Positions 42,200 through 53,155 of a stretch of 64,000 nucleotides of DNA are shown here, one piece after another; position 1 is the stretch's first letter; every line of letters starts with the position of its first letter. The notes below the pieces were generated by a model, which saw nothing but the letters and a program-made list of their open reading frames with translations, was not told where the DNA came from and ran no database searches. The DNA is taken from assembly GCA_001874325.1 (NCBI GenBank), contig MPCW01000013.1, positions 1-64,000 on the forward strand. Direction: 5' to 3'. A program made the position numbers and the translations under genes. The DNA is from Flavobacterium sp. MedPE-SWcel. Its GTDB lineage: Bacteria; Bacteroidota; Bacteroidia; Flavobacteriales; Flavobacteriaceae.

Positions 42200-43186
42200 A
42201 TGACTAAGAAATTGAAGAAAATAGGGGTACTTACTTCTGGTGGAGATTCACCAGGAATGAACGCAGCTATTAGATCAGTAGTTCGTGCTTGTGCTTTTCA
42301 TAATATAGAGTCTATAGGGATTTATAGAGGCTTTCAAGGTATGATAGAAGATGACTTTAAACCTATGGGAGCTAGAGTTGTAAATAATATTATAAATAAA
42401 GGTGGTACTATATTAAAATCAGCGCGATCTAAAGATTTTATGACTACGGAAGGTAGAAAAAAAGCCTATGATAATTTAATTAAAAACAATGTAGACGCTC
42501 TTGTAATAATAGGAGGTAATGGTAGCTTTACTGGAGGGCTTGTTTTTAATACAGAATATAATTTTCCAGTAATTGGTATTCCTGGTACTATAGATAATGA
42601 CATATATGGTACTAGCTTTACACTAGGGTATGACACTGCACTTAATACTGTTGTAGAGGTTATAGATAAAATTAGAGATACAGCAAGTTCACATAACAGA
42701 CTTTTTTTTGTAGAGGTTATGGGGCGTGATGCGGGGCATATAGCTCTTAATACAGGTATTGGAGCAGGAGCAGAGGAGATACTTATACCTGAAGAAGATA
42801 TGGGACTAGATAGACTTTTAGATTCTTTAAGAAAAAGTAAGGCTTCGGGTAAATCATCAAGTATTGTAGTTATTGCTGAAGGTGATAAAATTGGAAAAAA
42901 TGTTTTTGAATTGAAAGATTATGTTGATGAGAATATGCCAGAGTACGAAGTTCGAGTATCTATATTAGGTCATATGCAACGCGGAGGGACACCTTCATGT
43001 TTTGATAGAGTCTTAGCAAGTAGACTTGGAGTTAAGGCAGTAGAAACATTGTTAGAAGGTAAATCAAACTATATGGTTGGTCTTTTAAAAGATGAAATTG
43101 TATTAACACCATTAGAACAAGCAGTAAAAGGAAAATCACAAATAGATGAGGAGCTTATAAGGGTTTCTGATATCGTATCTATATAA
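42200..43186 (+). CDS. pfkA: 6-phosphofructokinase
   Basis: 328 residues. ATP-dependent PfkA: KIGVLTSGGDSPGMNAAIRSVVR (ATP site, 8-30), IGGNGSFTGG, the catalytic VIGIPGTIDNDI (Asp residues of PGTIDND), EVMGRDAGHIAL and VSILGHMQRGGTPSCFDR. It makes fructose 1,6-bisphosphate, committing step of glycolysis. 30 bp before gapA, so the two are likely one operon. Confidence 0.95.
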   Translation: MTKKLKKIGVLTSGGDSPGMNAAIRSVVRACAFHNIESIGIYRGFQGMIEDDFKPMGARVVNNIINKGGTILKSARSKDFMTTEGRKKAYDNLIKNNVDALVIIGGNGSFTGGLVFNTEYNFPVIGIPGTIDNDIYGTSFTLGYDTALNTVVEVIDKIRDTASSHNRLFFVEVMGRDAGHIALNTGIGAGAEEILIPEEDMGLDRLLDSLRKSKASGKSSSIVVIAEGDKIGKNVFELKDYVDENMPEYEVRVSILGHMQRGGTPSCFDRVLASRLGVKAVETLLEGKSNYMVGLLKDEIVLTPLEQAVKGKSQIDEELIRVSDIVSI

Positions 43187-44218
<1,032 letters not shown>

Positions 44219-44228
44219 TATATTTAAT

Positions 44229-44265
44229 ATATCCCGCCTTTATAAAAAGGTGGGATATTTTTTTT
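44229..44265 (+). terminator. terminator after gapA
   Basis: ATATCCCGCCTTT with AAAGGTGGGATAT (one G-T pair) and a run of T. A strong intrinsic terminator for the pfkA-gapA unit. Confidence 0.88.
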
Positions 44266-44342
44266 GTATACTATAAAATTTAATGAAAGGTTAACGGTAT
44301 AGGTATTTAACTAAACAAACTAGAAACGAACTATAATTGATT

Positions 44343-45191
44343 ATGAAATTATTAGTAGATGGTGGTGCAACAAAAGCTGATTGGATTGCACTAGATGAAA
44401 ATGGAGATAGACTTTTTACAACTCAAACTCAGGGCCTTAGTCCAGAGGTTATAAGTAGAGAAGAAGCAATAGAACGCCTTAAAGAACGATTTGATATTTA
44501 TAACAATCGTAATGATGTATCAGATTTATACTTTTATGGTGCAGGTTGTGGTACTGATAGGATGAAAGTATTTATGACGGCTATATTTCAGGAGTTTTTT
44601 CCTAATGCTAAGATTACTGTAAAGGAAGATACATATGCCGCTGCTTATGCTACTAATCCTACAAATGAGAAAGCAATAATTTGTATATTAGGTACAGGAT
44701 CTAATTGTAGTTATTTTGATGGAACGATTTTACATCAAAAAGTGCAATCATTAGGCTATGTAGCTATGGATGATTGTAGTGGAAATCGATTTGGTAGAGA
44801 TTTAATAAGAGCATATTATTTTAATAAAATGCCTAAAGATCTTGCTGCTAAATTTGAAAAGGAATATAATATTGATCCTGACGTTATAAAGAATAACTTA
44901 TATAAAGAGTCAAATCCAAATGCTTATTTAGCGACTTTTGCAAAGTTTTTAATACAAAATAAAGATGATGCTTTTATAAAAGAGATTATATCAGGTGCTA
45001 TGGAAGTATTTGTAGATAATTATATTACACAATATGATAATGCTCATGAAGTATCAGTACATTTTGTAGGGTCTATAGCCTTTTATTTAAAGGCTGAATT
45101 AGCTGAAATATTGAGCAAAAATAATTTAAAGTTAGGTAATGTATTACGACGTCCTATAGATGGACTTATAGAATATCACAAGTTAAACTAA
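44343..45191 (+). CDS. BadF/BadG-type N-acetylglucosamine kinase-like protein
   Basis: 282 residues from ATG 44343 (a TTG at 44337 is less likely). ASKHA kinase: phosphate loop LVDGGATKADWIALDENGD at the N-terminus, LYFYGAGCGTDR, and the second phosphate motif IICILGTGSNCSYFDG near 115, then GYVAMDDCSGNRFGRDLIRAYY. The family includes eukaryote-like GlcNAc kinases and BadF-type activators; a sugar kinase fits the glycolytic surroundings. Substrate is not proven by sequence. Confidence 0.82.
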   Translation: MKLLVDGGATKADWIALDENGDRLFTTQTQGLSPEVISREEAIERLKERFDIYNNRNDVSDLYFYGAGCGTDRMKVFMTAIFQEFFPNAKITVKEDTYAAAYATNPTNEKAIICILGTGSNCSYFDGTILHQKVQSLGYVAMDDCSGNRFGRDLIRAYYFNKMPKDLAAKFEKEYNIDPDVIKNNLYKESNPNAYLATFAKFLIQNKDDAFIKEIISGAMEVFVDNYITQYDNAHEVSVHFVGSIAFYLKAELAEILSKNNLKLGNVLRRPIDGLIEYHKLN

Positions 45192-45200
45192 TAGTATTAT

Positions 45201-45572
45201 ATGGAAATTGCTATTATAGCACATGATGGTATGAAAACCAAAATGGTTCAGTTTTTAGGTAAAAATAAAAACATTTTTCTTAAAGAAGATATTACACTTA
45301 TAGCAACAGGTACTACAGGAGGAAAGGCCGAAAAAGCTGGTTTTAAAGTGAATAAAATGCTTTCAGGACCACTAGGTGGCGATGCTCAAATAGCCGCTCG
45401 CGTTGCTGAAGGCAAAACCAATATGGTGTTGTTTTTTAAAGATGCAATGGCAAATCATCCACATGATGCAGATATTAATATGCTTATCCGTGTATGTGAT
45501 GTGCACAATGTGCCATTAGCAACTAATCCTGCAACAGCAGAACTATTATTACAAGCTATAACAATGTTATAA
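45201..45572 (+). CDS. mgsA: methylglyoxal synthase
   Basis: 123 residues, the short form, missing the about 30 C-terminal residues of the E. coli enzyme. Catalytic and phosphate-binding parts are there: AIIAHDGMKTKM, LIATGTTGGKAEKAG, MLSGPLGGDAQIAARVAEGK and NHPHDADINMLIRVCDVHNVPLATNPATAELL. It converts dihydroxyacetone phosphate to methylglyoxal, a bypass that relieves sugar-phosphate stress, which fits the location after glycolytic genes. Converges on and overlaps ridA by 6 bases. Confidence 0.9.
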   Translation: MEIAIIAHDGMKTKMVQFLGKNKNIFLKEDITLIATGTTGGKAEKAGFKVNKMLSGPLGGDAQIAARVAEGKTNMVLFFKDAMANHPHDADINMLIRVCDVHNVPLATNPATAELLLQAITML

Positions 45573-45947
45573 TACCGCAATCATAGAGATTTCTACATTT
45601 ACATTTTTAGGTAAACAAGCTACTTGAACCGTTTCTCTTGCAGGAGCGGTTTCTTCGTTAAAATAAGCGCTATATACACTATTTATTTTAGCAAAATCTC
45701 CCATGTTACTAATAAAAATAGTTGCCTTTATCACGTTATTAAAATCCATTTCAGCAGCATCAAGTACAGCCTTCATGTTTTCCATAACTTGTTTTGTTTC
45801 AGTTTCAATATCACTAGTTATAAGCTCACCAGTCTTTGGGTGTAATGCAATTTGTCCAGAAGTATAAAGTGTATTACCTGTAAGTATAGCTTGACTGTAA
45901 GGGCCTATAGGAGCAGGTGCTTTATCTGTGAAAATTATTTTTTTCAT
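45567..45947 (-). CDS. ridA: RidA family 2-iminobutanoate/2-iminopropanoate deaminase
   Basis: 126 residues. APAPIGPYSQAILTGNTLYTSGQIALHPKTGEL at the N-terminus, QVMENMKAVLDAAEMDFNNVIKATIFI, and the active-site Arg in APARETVQVACLPKNVNVEISMIAV. Trimeric enzyme that clears reactive imines formed by PLP enzymes. Located 29 bp after the lptD-like gene on the same strand. Confidence 0.95.
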   Translation of the reverse strand: MKKIIFTDKAPAPIGPYSQAILTGNTLYTSGQIALHPKTGELITSDIETETKQVMENMKAVLDAAEMDFNNVIKATIFISNMGDFAKINSVYSAYFNEETAPARETVQVACLPKNVNVEISMIAVL

Positions 45948-45976
45948 ATCAAAAAGTAAATAATGTTTTATAAAAT

Positions 45977-48652
45977 TTAGTTGCCTAATATTCGATCGGG
46001 TACTTGTCGTTTTTCATATTTAATATCGCTAAGCACAGATGATTTAATACCTATGAAAAAGCCCCAATATGTATTGTCACCAAAAGGTACCCAGTTAAAG
46101 TCCATGCGCCAACTAAGTAGATCTCTTTCAAAACGTAATTGAGTAAATGTGACTCCTTTTTGTACAAAGTCATAACCCGAAGAAAAGCCCATTTTCCAAC
46201 GCTCAGTCATATCAATATTACCAGACACCATTATAGAATTACCAGTAATTTCACGTTGTCTGTTGTTGTTAGAATAAGTTAATGAGTAGGCAAGACGTAA
46301 ATCCCACGGAATTTTAGCATTAAAGAAACCTCCACTTGTTTTATCACTTTTCTTGTCATCTTCATCATCCTCTTCAAACATACTAGTACGTCTGTCACTC
46401 ATATCAGTTGCAGTACCAAAAAGATCATCCTGACGACCACCATTACGAGCTGTTTGACTATCATTTTTACCATTACCAGATCCCTCTTTATTAGAGAAAG
46501 AATAGTTAACAGTCATATTTGCACTAGTCATTCTAAAAAGACTTCCGCCATTATTAATATTATAAGTATCTATTCGTTGTCCTGAGTTATTAATGGCATA
46601 AGGATCTAGAGTAGTACCAAAGTTAATGTTCATTTTTTTCTTAAGTATATTAGTACCAGCAGTTACTCTTAATGGAGACCACGCAAGTGAATCGGCAGCC
46701 ATATTGTAACTTGTACTAAAATTAAGGTTGTTTAATAACATTATCTTTTTAGGCTCACCATCCTCTTCTTCATCGTTCCTAACTTTAGCTTCAAAAGTAT
46801 TGTTTATTGAGATTCCTATATTGTTAGAGTAGTTTTTACCAGGTGCTCCAAAAATACCTCCCTCAAAACGAGTATAATCTTCATAAGCAGTACCAGTAGC
46901 ATCTATTTGGTAAGTATCATAATAACGTTCAAAACTAGGAGTATAGGTATATGATATAGAAGGACGAATAACGTGGCGTATAGCCTGTATTTTTTTATCT
47001 TCTCCAAAATTAAAAGTACCATATACTGTAGTACCTATACTTGAAGAAAAGTTATAAGTACGATAAGCATCAAACCCTTTTTTGTCTATAGTTTCTACTT
47101 CGTTTGTGTTATTATTGTATTGACGATTTATGGTATTCATAACCCATGTTTCCTGAAAATTAGTACCTGCAGTAACACTAAAGTGCTTAAACACTTTAAA
47201 ATTAGTACTTAATGGTATTGTGTGTTGCATTCCTGATTTTGCATCACGAAACATTTGTGGTTTAAAGAATAGTGAATCTGTAGTTTGTATTCTATTCTCA
47301 CCACGCAAATTATATTGTAAGTTGATATTTTTTATAATTCCTTTTTTAGGGGCATCATCAGCAGCAAAAGGAAATATTCTATCTACACTAGCTTGTAGTG
47401 TAGGTAAAGTCATATTTATTACTTCAGTATTAGTATTCTGATTATGAGTAGCACTCAATGATAAATTAACTTGAGGTACTGTTTGAAATGTTTTTGAATA
47501 GGATACAGATGATTGTAATGTATTGTTAAGTCCTGCACCAACGTTACCAAGGTTTTGTGATTGACGATAGTATTGACTAGAACCTAAGTTTACACTAGCT
47601 GAGAATCGTGAGTTAGGATTTGCCTTAGCATCTTGACGGTGAGACCATTGTATATTGTATTGTTTAGAACGTACATAATCAGGGAAGCCTTTTTCACTTT
47701 GTACATTGTTCTCAAAACGAAGATTTATATTACCGTTATATTTATATCTTTTAGCATACTTAGATTCAAATCGAAGTCCATAACTACCATTAGTATAATA
47801 ATCACCCAATACAGCTAGATCATAATAATCACTTAGAGCAAAGTAATATCCTCCATTTTGTAAAAAGTACCCCTGTGTATTGTTATCTCCAAATGTAGGA
47901 ACAATAAGACCCGATTCGGCTTTATCTGTCATTGGGAAAAAAGCAAATGGAATCATTAATGGTGTAGGTACATCAGCAATAACCATATTAGTAAAACCTA
48001 CAACTACTTTTTTACCTGGAACTAATTTTATTTTTTTTGCAACAAAATAATATTCAGGATCATCTATATTTTTAGAAGTCGTAAAACGTGCATTTTTAAT
48101 ATAATAAACTGAATCGTTTTCTTTTTTAGTAACTTCTCCTTTTACTCTAAATTCACCTTGATCTGATTTAGAATTCCAGATACGAGCTTTTTTAGTAACA
48201 GTATTAAAATGTATTGAGTCAGCCTCTACCACATTTTGCCCTTGTTTAAAATAAGGCATCTGTGTATAATTACCTAAAGAATCCTTTATACGACCAGCGT
48301 GTATTTCATTCTTTTCATAATCCATTGTAATTATACCAGCTTTAAGCTCTATATCCTTATAGTACAACTCTGCTTTATTATAAAGGGTAAGACGTTTAAC
48401 CTCTTGATCTATTTCTTCATAGTCTTCGGCAACCCTTTTAATAATGGCATCTAGTGCTGATTTATTTTTAATGGTATCAGTATCTATTACCGTTGTTTCG
48501 GCTGGTATGTTTTTCGCTTTATTAAGGGTATCATTATCTTTTTTGGCAGGAACGGCTATCGATTTTACCGGTGTATCTTGTGCTGATACTTGCAAAGTTC
48601 CTATTGTTAGGAAAAATGCTAATAAAACGATATGAAATAAGTTTGTGCGCAA
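45977..48652 (-). CDS. lptD: LptD-like outer membrane LPS assembly protein
   Basis: About 891 residues if translation starts at the TTG 48652 (MRTNLFHIVLLAFFLTIGTLQVSAQ, a clean signal peptide). The frame stays open to ATG 48733, but a -7 box at 48701-48708 places the transcription start downstream of that codon. The mature N-terminus is a short linker, followed by a LptA/OstA-like domain (LYYKDIELKAGIITMDYEKNEIHAG ... VVEADSIHFNTVTKKARIWNSKSDQGEFRVKGE), then a large LptD-type beta barrel with many aromatic-ended strands. Inserts LPS in the outer leaflet, usually with LptE. Divergent from the amidase gene. Confidence 0.88.
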   Translation of the reverse strand: MRTNLFHIVLLAFFLTIGTLQVSAQDTPVKSIAVPAKKDNDTLNKAKNIPAETTVIDTDTIKNKSALDAIIKRVAEDYEEIDQEVKRLTLYNKAELYYKDIELKAGIITMDYEKNEIHAGRIKDSLGNYTQMPYFKQGQNVVEADSIHFNTVTKKARIWNSKSDQGEFRVKGEVTKKENDSVYYIKNARFTTSKNIDDPEYYFVAKKIKLVPGKKVVVGFTNMVIADVPTPLMIPFAFFPMTDKAESGLIVPTFGDNNTQGYFLQNGGYYFALSDYYDLAVLGDYYTNGSYGLRFESKYAKRYKYNGNINLRFENNVQSEKGFPDYVRSKQYNIQWSHRQDAKANPNSRFSASVNLGSSQYYRQSQNLGNVGAGLNNTLQSSVSYSKTFQTVPQVNLSLSATHNQNTNTEVINMTLPTLQASVDRIFPFAADDAPKKGIIKNINLQYNLRGENRIQTTDSLFFKPQMFRDAKSGMQHTIPLSTNFKVFKHFSVTAGTNFQETWVMNTINRQYNNNTNEVETIDKKGFDAYRTYNFSSSIGTTVYGTFNFGEDKKIQAIRHVIRPSISYTYTPSFERYYDTYQIDATGTAYEDYTRFEGGIFGAPGKNYSNNIGISINNTFEAKVRNDEEEDGEPKKIMLLNNLNFSTSYNMAADSLAWSPLRVTAGTNILKKKMNINFGTTLDPYAINNSGQRIDTYNINNGGSLFRMTSANMTVNYSFSNKEGSGNGKNDSQTARNGGRQDDLFGTATDMSDRRTSMFEEDDEDDKKSDKTSGGFFNAKIPWDLRLAYSLTYSNNNRQREITGNSIMVSGNIDMTERWKMGFSSGYDFVQKGVTFTQLRFERDLLSWRMDFNWVPFGDNTYWGFFIGIKSSVLSDIKYEKRQVPDRILGN

Positions 48653-48700
48653 TGGTTTTAATGCTATTTTTGTAAAAATGTGGCTCGTTTTTTGGAGTGT

Positions 48701-48708
48701 CAAACTTA
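48701..48708 (-). promoter_or_regulatory. -7 box before lptD
   Basis: On the minus strand TAAGTTTG fits TAnnTTTG. A start near 48694 means the ATG at 48733 would not be in the message, which supports the TTG start at 48652. Confidence 0.45.
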
Positions 48709-48777
48709 CAATATTTTTGCCAAAATTTATCACTAATTACAATTTAACACTTAGAAGGTATAATAACAGATACTACA

Positions 48778-49902
48778 ATGAAAGGGAACCTCAATTTAAA
48801 ACTTACTTTCTTATTTTCTCTTATATTTTGCTTTGCGTCTTTTAGTCAAGTAAACTCTAAATTTAGAGTTGTACTCGATGCAGGACATGGAGGTAAAGAC
48901 CCTGGTACAATGTATCATGGTTTTAGAGAAAAGAAAATAGCACTTAAAGTGGTACTTAAAGTGGGGAAGCTTTTAGAGAAAAATCCTGATGTAGAAGTTG
49001 TATATACACGAAAAACAGATGTTTTTATAGAACTTAATGAAAGAGCTAATATAGCAAATAATGCTGATGCTAACATATTTGTTTCTATTCACTGTAATGG
49101 TGCAAAAGCTCAAGCAGCTTATGGTACAGAAACATATGTTATGGGGCTTTCGCGTAATGCATCAAACCTTGAAGTTGCAAAAAAAGAAAATTCAGTAATG
49201 TACTTAGAAGACGATTATGAGGTGAAGTATAAAGGATATGACCCTAAAAAGCCTGAATCAATGATAGGTATACAAATAATGCAAGAAGAATACCTAGACC
49301 ATAGTATAGAACTAGCTAGTAAAATACAAAAAGGTTTTACTAGAGTAGTAAAACGAAAAAATAGAGGGGTAAAACAAGCAGGGTTCTTAGTATTACGAAA
49401 TATATATATGCCTAGAATGCTTATTGAGTTAGGGTTTCTATCTAATAAAAATGAAGGTACATTTCTTAACTCTAACGCAGGGCAAGATAAAATGGCACAA
49501 TCTATTGCTAATGCAATATTAGATTATAAAAAAGAATTTCATAGACAGGTTGTAACAGAGGAAGTACCTGTAGTAGAAGAAAAAGAACCTGAGGTAATAC
49601 CTGAACCTGTTAAAGTTGTTAAAGAGGAAATAAAAGAAACAGCAGCAAATAAGACAATATTTAAAATACAAATAGCAGCTAGTAGTAAAGATTTAAAACC
49701 TGTAGCCTATAACTTTAGTGGTCTGTCTCCAATATCTAAAATAAAGAATACTAGATTGATAAAATATTATTATGGGGAGACTGAAAGCTATGAGAAAGCA
49801 AAAGAACTTAAAAAGAAAGCAAGAGAAGCAGGATTTACGCTAGCATTTGTAGTACCTTTTCGTAACGGAAAAAAGATCTCTATTAAGGAAGCTTTAAAGT
49901 AA
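48778..49902 (+). CDS. N-acetylmuramoyl-L-alanine amidase (Amidase_3) with SPOR-like tail
   Basis: 374 residues. Signal peptide (LKLTFLFSLIFCFASFSQ). The Amidase_3 catalytic domain spans about 28-250: FRVVLDAGHGGKDPG (Zn His), VEVVYTRKTDVFIELNERANIAN, IFVSIHCNGAKA (second Zn His), and MLIELGFLSNKNEGTFL with the catalytic Glu. A Pro/Glu/Val linker follows, then a SPOR-like C-terminal part (IFKIQIAASSKDL, KYYYGETESYEKAKELKKKAREAGF) for binding denuded septal glycan. It should split daughter-cell walls. Probably co-transcribed with the MlaD gene downstream. Confidence 0.93.
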   Translation: MKGNLNLKLTFLFSLIFCFASFSQVNSKFRVVLDAGHGGKDPGTMYHGFREKKIALKVVLKVGKLLEKNPDVEVVYTRKTDVFIELNERANIANNADANIFVSIHCNGAKAQAAYGTETYVMGLSRNASNLEVAKKENSVMYLEDDYEVKYKGYDPKKPESMIGIQIMQEEYLDHSIELASKIQKGFTRVVKRKNRGVKQAGFLVLRNIYMPRMLIELGFLSNKNEGTFLNSNAGQDKMAQSIANAILDYKKEFHRQVVTEEVPVVEEKEPEVIPEPVKVVKEEIKETAANKTIFKIQIAASSKDLKPVAYNFSGLSPISKIKNTRLIKYYYGETESYEKAKELKKKAREAGFTLAFVVPFRNGKKISIKEALK

Positions 49903-49931
49903 TATTCGTATTAATAATAATTTTATTGTTC

Positions 49932-49939
49932 TACATTTG
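49932..49939 (+). promoter_or_regulatory. -7 box before the mlaD-like gene
   Basis: TACATTTG matches TAnnTTTG and lies 18 nt before the TTG start at 49958, with a TTG nearby at 49926-49928. It gives this gene a promoter of its own next to readthrough from the amidase gene. Confidence 0.4.
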
Positions 49940-49957
49940 TCAAAAAATAATTAGATT

Positions 49958-50896
49958 TTGAAAGTATCAAGAGAAGTTAAAACAGCAATACTAGTAATAG
50001 GCTCCATATTAGTGTTTATTTGGGGGTATAGCTTTTTAAAGGGAAAAGACTTATTTAACTCATATAAGACATTATATGTAGTTTATGAAAACGTAGAAGA
50101 TCTTTCGTCTTCGGCACCGGTAACAATCAATGGACTTGCAATAGGTAAAGTCGTTTCTATAACTCCTATAGAAAAAGGACATATGCGAGTAGAGATGCAA
50201 ATTAATAGTGAAGGAATAGCTATTTCTAAAACAAGTAAAGCCGTTTTACATAAACCAGGTTTTGTAGGAGGTAAGCAAATTGCAATAAAACCAGATTTTA
50301 ATAATACTGTATTAGCAGAGAGTGGAGATCACCTTGAAGGTAATGAAGAACCAGGAATGGTTGATGAAGTAAGCAAAAAACTGGCACCATTACAATCAAA
50401 AGTAGAAGCTACTGTAGTATCTGCAGATAGTCTTTTAAATAATCTTAATGGAGTGTTTGATAAACAAACACAAGTAAACCTGCGTAACTCTATTGCTAGT
50501 TTAAGTAGTACAATGAATGAGTTTAATAAAGCAACTCGATCTCTTAACGGAATGATTGCTAGAAATGAACAAAACATTGATAGTACACTTACAAACATGA
50601 GTGCTACAACAGCTAATATTGCTAAAATAACAGATTCTATTAGCTCAGTTAACTTGGCACAAACAGTAAAAAACCTAGAAAGTACACTAGCTAATGTAGA
50701 TGCTATATTAAATGATGTACAAGAAGGTAAAGGTACAATGGGTAAGTTACTTAAGGATGAAGAGATGTATGATAACCTTAATGGAGCTTCTAAAGAATTA
50801 AAAGAATTATTGGCAGATATTAAGAATAATCCTAAGAGATACATACATTTTTCTGTTTTTGGCAAGAAAAGTACACAATATGTGGAAAGAGAATAA
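49958..50896 (+). CDS. MlaD/MCE-domain lipid transport protein
   Basis: 312 residues, TTG start. One N-terminal membrane anchor (residues 8-25, KTAILVIGSILVFIWGYSFL), then the MCE domain (about 38-120: YKTLYVVYENVEDLSSSAPVTINGLAIGKVVSITP ... FVGGKQIAIKP), then a long helix region with VNLRNSIASLSSTMNEFNKATRSL repeats and a C-terminal GKGTMGKLLKDEEMYDNLNGASKEL segment. The protein is the periplasmic substrate carrier of an ABC-type phospholipid transporter; no permease or ATPase is next to it here. Confidence 0.9.
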   Translation: MKVSREVKTAILVIGSILVFIWGYSFLKGKDLFNSYKTLYVVYENVEDLSSSAPVTINGLAIGKVVSITPIEKGHMRVEMQINSEGIAISKTSKAVLHKPGFVGGKQIAIKPDFNNTVLAESGDHLEGNEEPGMVDEVSKKLAPLQSKVEATVVSADSLLNNLNGVFDKQTQVNLRNSIASLSSTMNEFNKATRSLNGMIARNEQNIDSTLTNMSATTANIAKITDSISSVNLAQTVKNLESTLANVDAILNDVQEGKGTMGKLLKDEEMYDNLNGASKELKELLADIKNNPKRYIHFSVFGKKSTQYVERE

Positions 50897-50934
50897 TAAA
50901 TTTGCAAGATAATACTGTTTAGTTACCCTTATAT

Positions 50935-52266
50935 ATGAGTTATATAGATAATATTTTATTTGTTTTAATCCTTGTAGTAGGCTTTGGTTATTTTACAATG
51001 AATGTAAAAAAACTAATGCGTAACATTAAGCTAGGTAAGGATGTAGACCGCACTGATAACCCAAAAGAACGTTGGAATAATATGGCTATGATTGCTTTAG
51101 GGCAATCAAAAATGGTTAGAAGACCAGTTTCAGGCTTTTTACATATCATTGTATATGTAGGATTTGTTATTATTAATATCGAACTATTAGAAATTATAAT
51201 AGACGGTATATTTGGTACACATAGGCTTTTTTCATTTATGGGCGGAGCTTATAGTTTCCTTATAGGTTTCTTCGAAATTTTAGCTTTTTCAGTAATCGTT
51301 GCTATTTCTGTTTTCTGGACAAGAAGAAACGTTATAAAATTATGGCGTTTTGCACATAATGACCTTAAAGGATGGCCTAAGAACGACGGAAATAACATAT
51401 TGTATTTTGAAATTACATTAATGTTATTGTTTTTAACAATGAATGCAGCAGATTACCACCTTCAGGGTGTAGGAGCGCATCATTACGTAGAAGCAGGAGC
51501 ATTCCCAATATCAAGTTTCATATCACCTTTATTTAACGGTATGGCAGAAGGTACTGTTATTATAATAGAAAGAGCTACTTGGTGGTTACACATCATTGGT
51601 ATTTTGATATTTATGAACTACCTTTATTTCTCTAAGCATTTACATATATTATTAGCATTCCCTAATACATATTATGCTAATCTTAAACCAAAAGGACAGT
51701 TTGAAAATTCTGATGCTGTAACTAAAGAAGTTCAGATGATGATGGATCCTAACGCTGATCCATTTGCCGCAGCACCACCTGAAGAAGAAGGAGCTGTACC
51801 AGAAAAGTTTGGTGCTAGTGATGTACAAGATTTAAATTGGGTTCAGCTTATGAATTCTTATACTTGTACTGAGTGTGGACGTTGTACATCATCATGTCCT
51901 GCAAACCTTACAGGTAAGAAGCTTTCACCACGAAAGATTATGATGGATACTCGTGACAGACTTGAAGAGGTAGGTAAAAACATTGATAAAAATAAAGGTA
52001 CGTTTGTAGATGATGGTAAATCTTTATTAAACGATTATATATCACCTGAAGAATTATGGGCTTGTACCTCTTGTAACGGGTGTGTAGAAGCTTGTCCTAT
52101 AAACATCGACCCACTTTCTATTATTATGGATATGAGAAAATATCTAGTAATGGAACAAAGTGCTGCTCCTACAGAGCTTAACGGAATGATGACGAATATA
52201 GAGAACAATGGTGCACCATGGCAGTATAACCAAATGGATAGGTTAAACTGGAAAGATGAGCAGTAA
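50935..52266 (+). CDS. membrane Fe-S oxidoreductase subunit (HdrC/GlpC-like)
   Basis: 443 residues. Five or so membrane helices in the first 250 residues, with buried His residues (FLHIIVYVGFVIINIELLEII; ATWWLHIIGILIFMNYL; KHLHIL), pointing to b-type heme. The C-terminal domain has two [4Fe-4S] motifs, CTECGRCTSSCP (about 311-322) and CTSCNGCVEACP (about 380-391). Together with the next gene it forms a membrane-bound electron-transfer pair, quinone-linked by family analogy; the donor is unknown. Confidence 0.88.
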   Translation: MSYIDNILFVLILVVGFGYFTMNVKKLMRNIKLGKDVDRTDNPKERWNNMAMIALGQSKMVRRPVSGFLHIIVYVGFVIINIELLEIIIDGIFGTHRLFSFMGGAYSFLIGFFEILAFSVIVAISVFWTRRNVIKLWRFAHNDLKGWPKNDGNNILYFEITLMLLFLTMNAADYHLQGVGAHHYVEAGAFPISSFISPLFNGMAEGTVIIIERATWWLHIIGILIFMNYLYFSKHLHILLAFPNTYYANLKPKGQFENSDAVTKEVQMMMDPNADPFAAAPPEEEGAVPEKFGASDVQDLNWVQLMNSYTCTECGRCTSSCPANLTGKKLSPRKIMMDTRDRLEEVGKNIDKNKGTFVDDGKSLLNDYISPEELWACTSCNGCVEACPINIDPLSIIMDMRKYLVMEQSAAPTELNGMMTNIENNGAPWQYNQMDRLNWKDEQ

Positions 52267-52356
52267 ATAACGATACGTTTTTTACTTATTGTAGCATTAT
52301 ATTTTAAATAAAAAAGAAAGTCTCCATCTAGTTTGATGGTAAACATATAGATTAAA

Positions 52357-53145
52357 ATGGAAGAATTGAAAGTTCCCACAATGGCTGAGATGATGGCGCA
52401 AGGACAAGAACCAGAAGTATTATTTTGGGTAGGTTGTTCTGGTAGTTTTGATGATAGAGCCAAAAAGATAACAAAAGCATTTGTAAGAATACTAAATCGT
52501 GCTAATGTACCGTTTGCGGTATTAGGTACTGAGGAAGGTTGTACTGGAGATCCTGCTAAAAGAGCTGGAAATGAATTTTTATTCCAGATGCAAGCTATGA
52601 TGAATATTCAGGTGCTTGACGGATATGAAGTTAAAAAAATAGTAACGGCTTGCCCACACTGTTTTAATACTATAAAAAATGAATACCCTGGTTTAGGCGG
52701 TAAGTATGAAGTTGTACACCATACTGAATTTTTAAAATCATTATTAGATGATGGTAGACTTGCTATAGAAGGTGGACAGTTTAAAGGAAAAAAAATTACT
52801 TTCCATGATCCTTGTTACCTAGGTCGTGCTAACAATGTATATGAAGCACCAAGAGATTTAATTCAAAAACTTGATGCTGAGCTTGTAGAAATGAAACGTT
52901 CTCGTAAAAACGGACTTTGTTGTGGAGCTGGTGGAGCACAGATGTTTAAAGAACCAGAAGCAGGAGATAAAGACGTTAATGTTGAGAGAACAGAAGAAGC
53001 ACTAGAAACTAAGCCAGAAATTATTGCTGCTGGATGCCCATTTTGTAATACAATGTTAACAGATGGTGTTAAGGCTAAAGATCGCGAAGCAGATGTAGAA
53101 GTGATGGATGTGGCTGAATTAATAGCCAATGCGCAGGATTTATAA
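52357..53145 (+). CDS. (Fe-S)-binding protein, CCG-domain (HdrB/GlpC-like)
   Basis: 262 residues. Cys-rich CCG domains: WVGCSGSFDDRAKKI, TACPHCFNTIKNEYP with VHHTEFL, and HDPCYLGRANN, GLCCGAGGAQMF and AGCPFCNTML. This is the HdrB-type binding of noncubane or 4Fe-4S clusters. Encoded 90 bp after the membrane Fe-S subunit and 10 bp before a small protein, so these three act together. Confidence 0.88.
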   Translation: MEELKVPTMAEMMAQGQEPEVLFWVGCSGSFDDRAKKITKAFVRILNRANVPFAVLGTEEGCTGDPAKRAGNEFLFQMQAMMNIQVLDGYEVKKIVTACPHCFNTIKNEYPGLGGKYEVVHHTEFLKSLLDDGRLAIEGGQFKGKKITFHDPCYLGRANNVYEAPRDLIQKLDAELVEMKRSRKNGLCCGAGGAQMFKEPEAGDKDVNVERTEEALETKPEIIAAGCPFCNTMLTDGVKAKDREADVEVMDVAELIANAQDL

Positions 53146-53155
53146 AAAATAACTT

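Noticed and set aside
50329..50907. Minus-strand frame of 192 codons opposite the mlaD-like gene
   Set aside because: Shadow of a complete MCE protein; no promoter or family.
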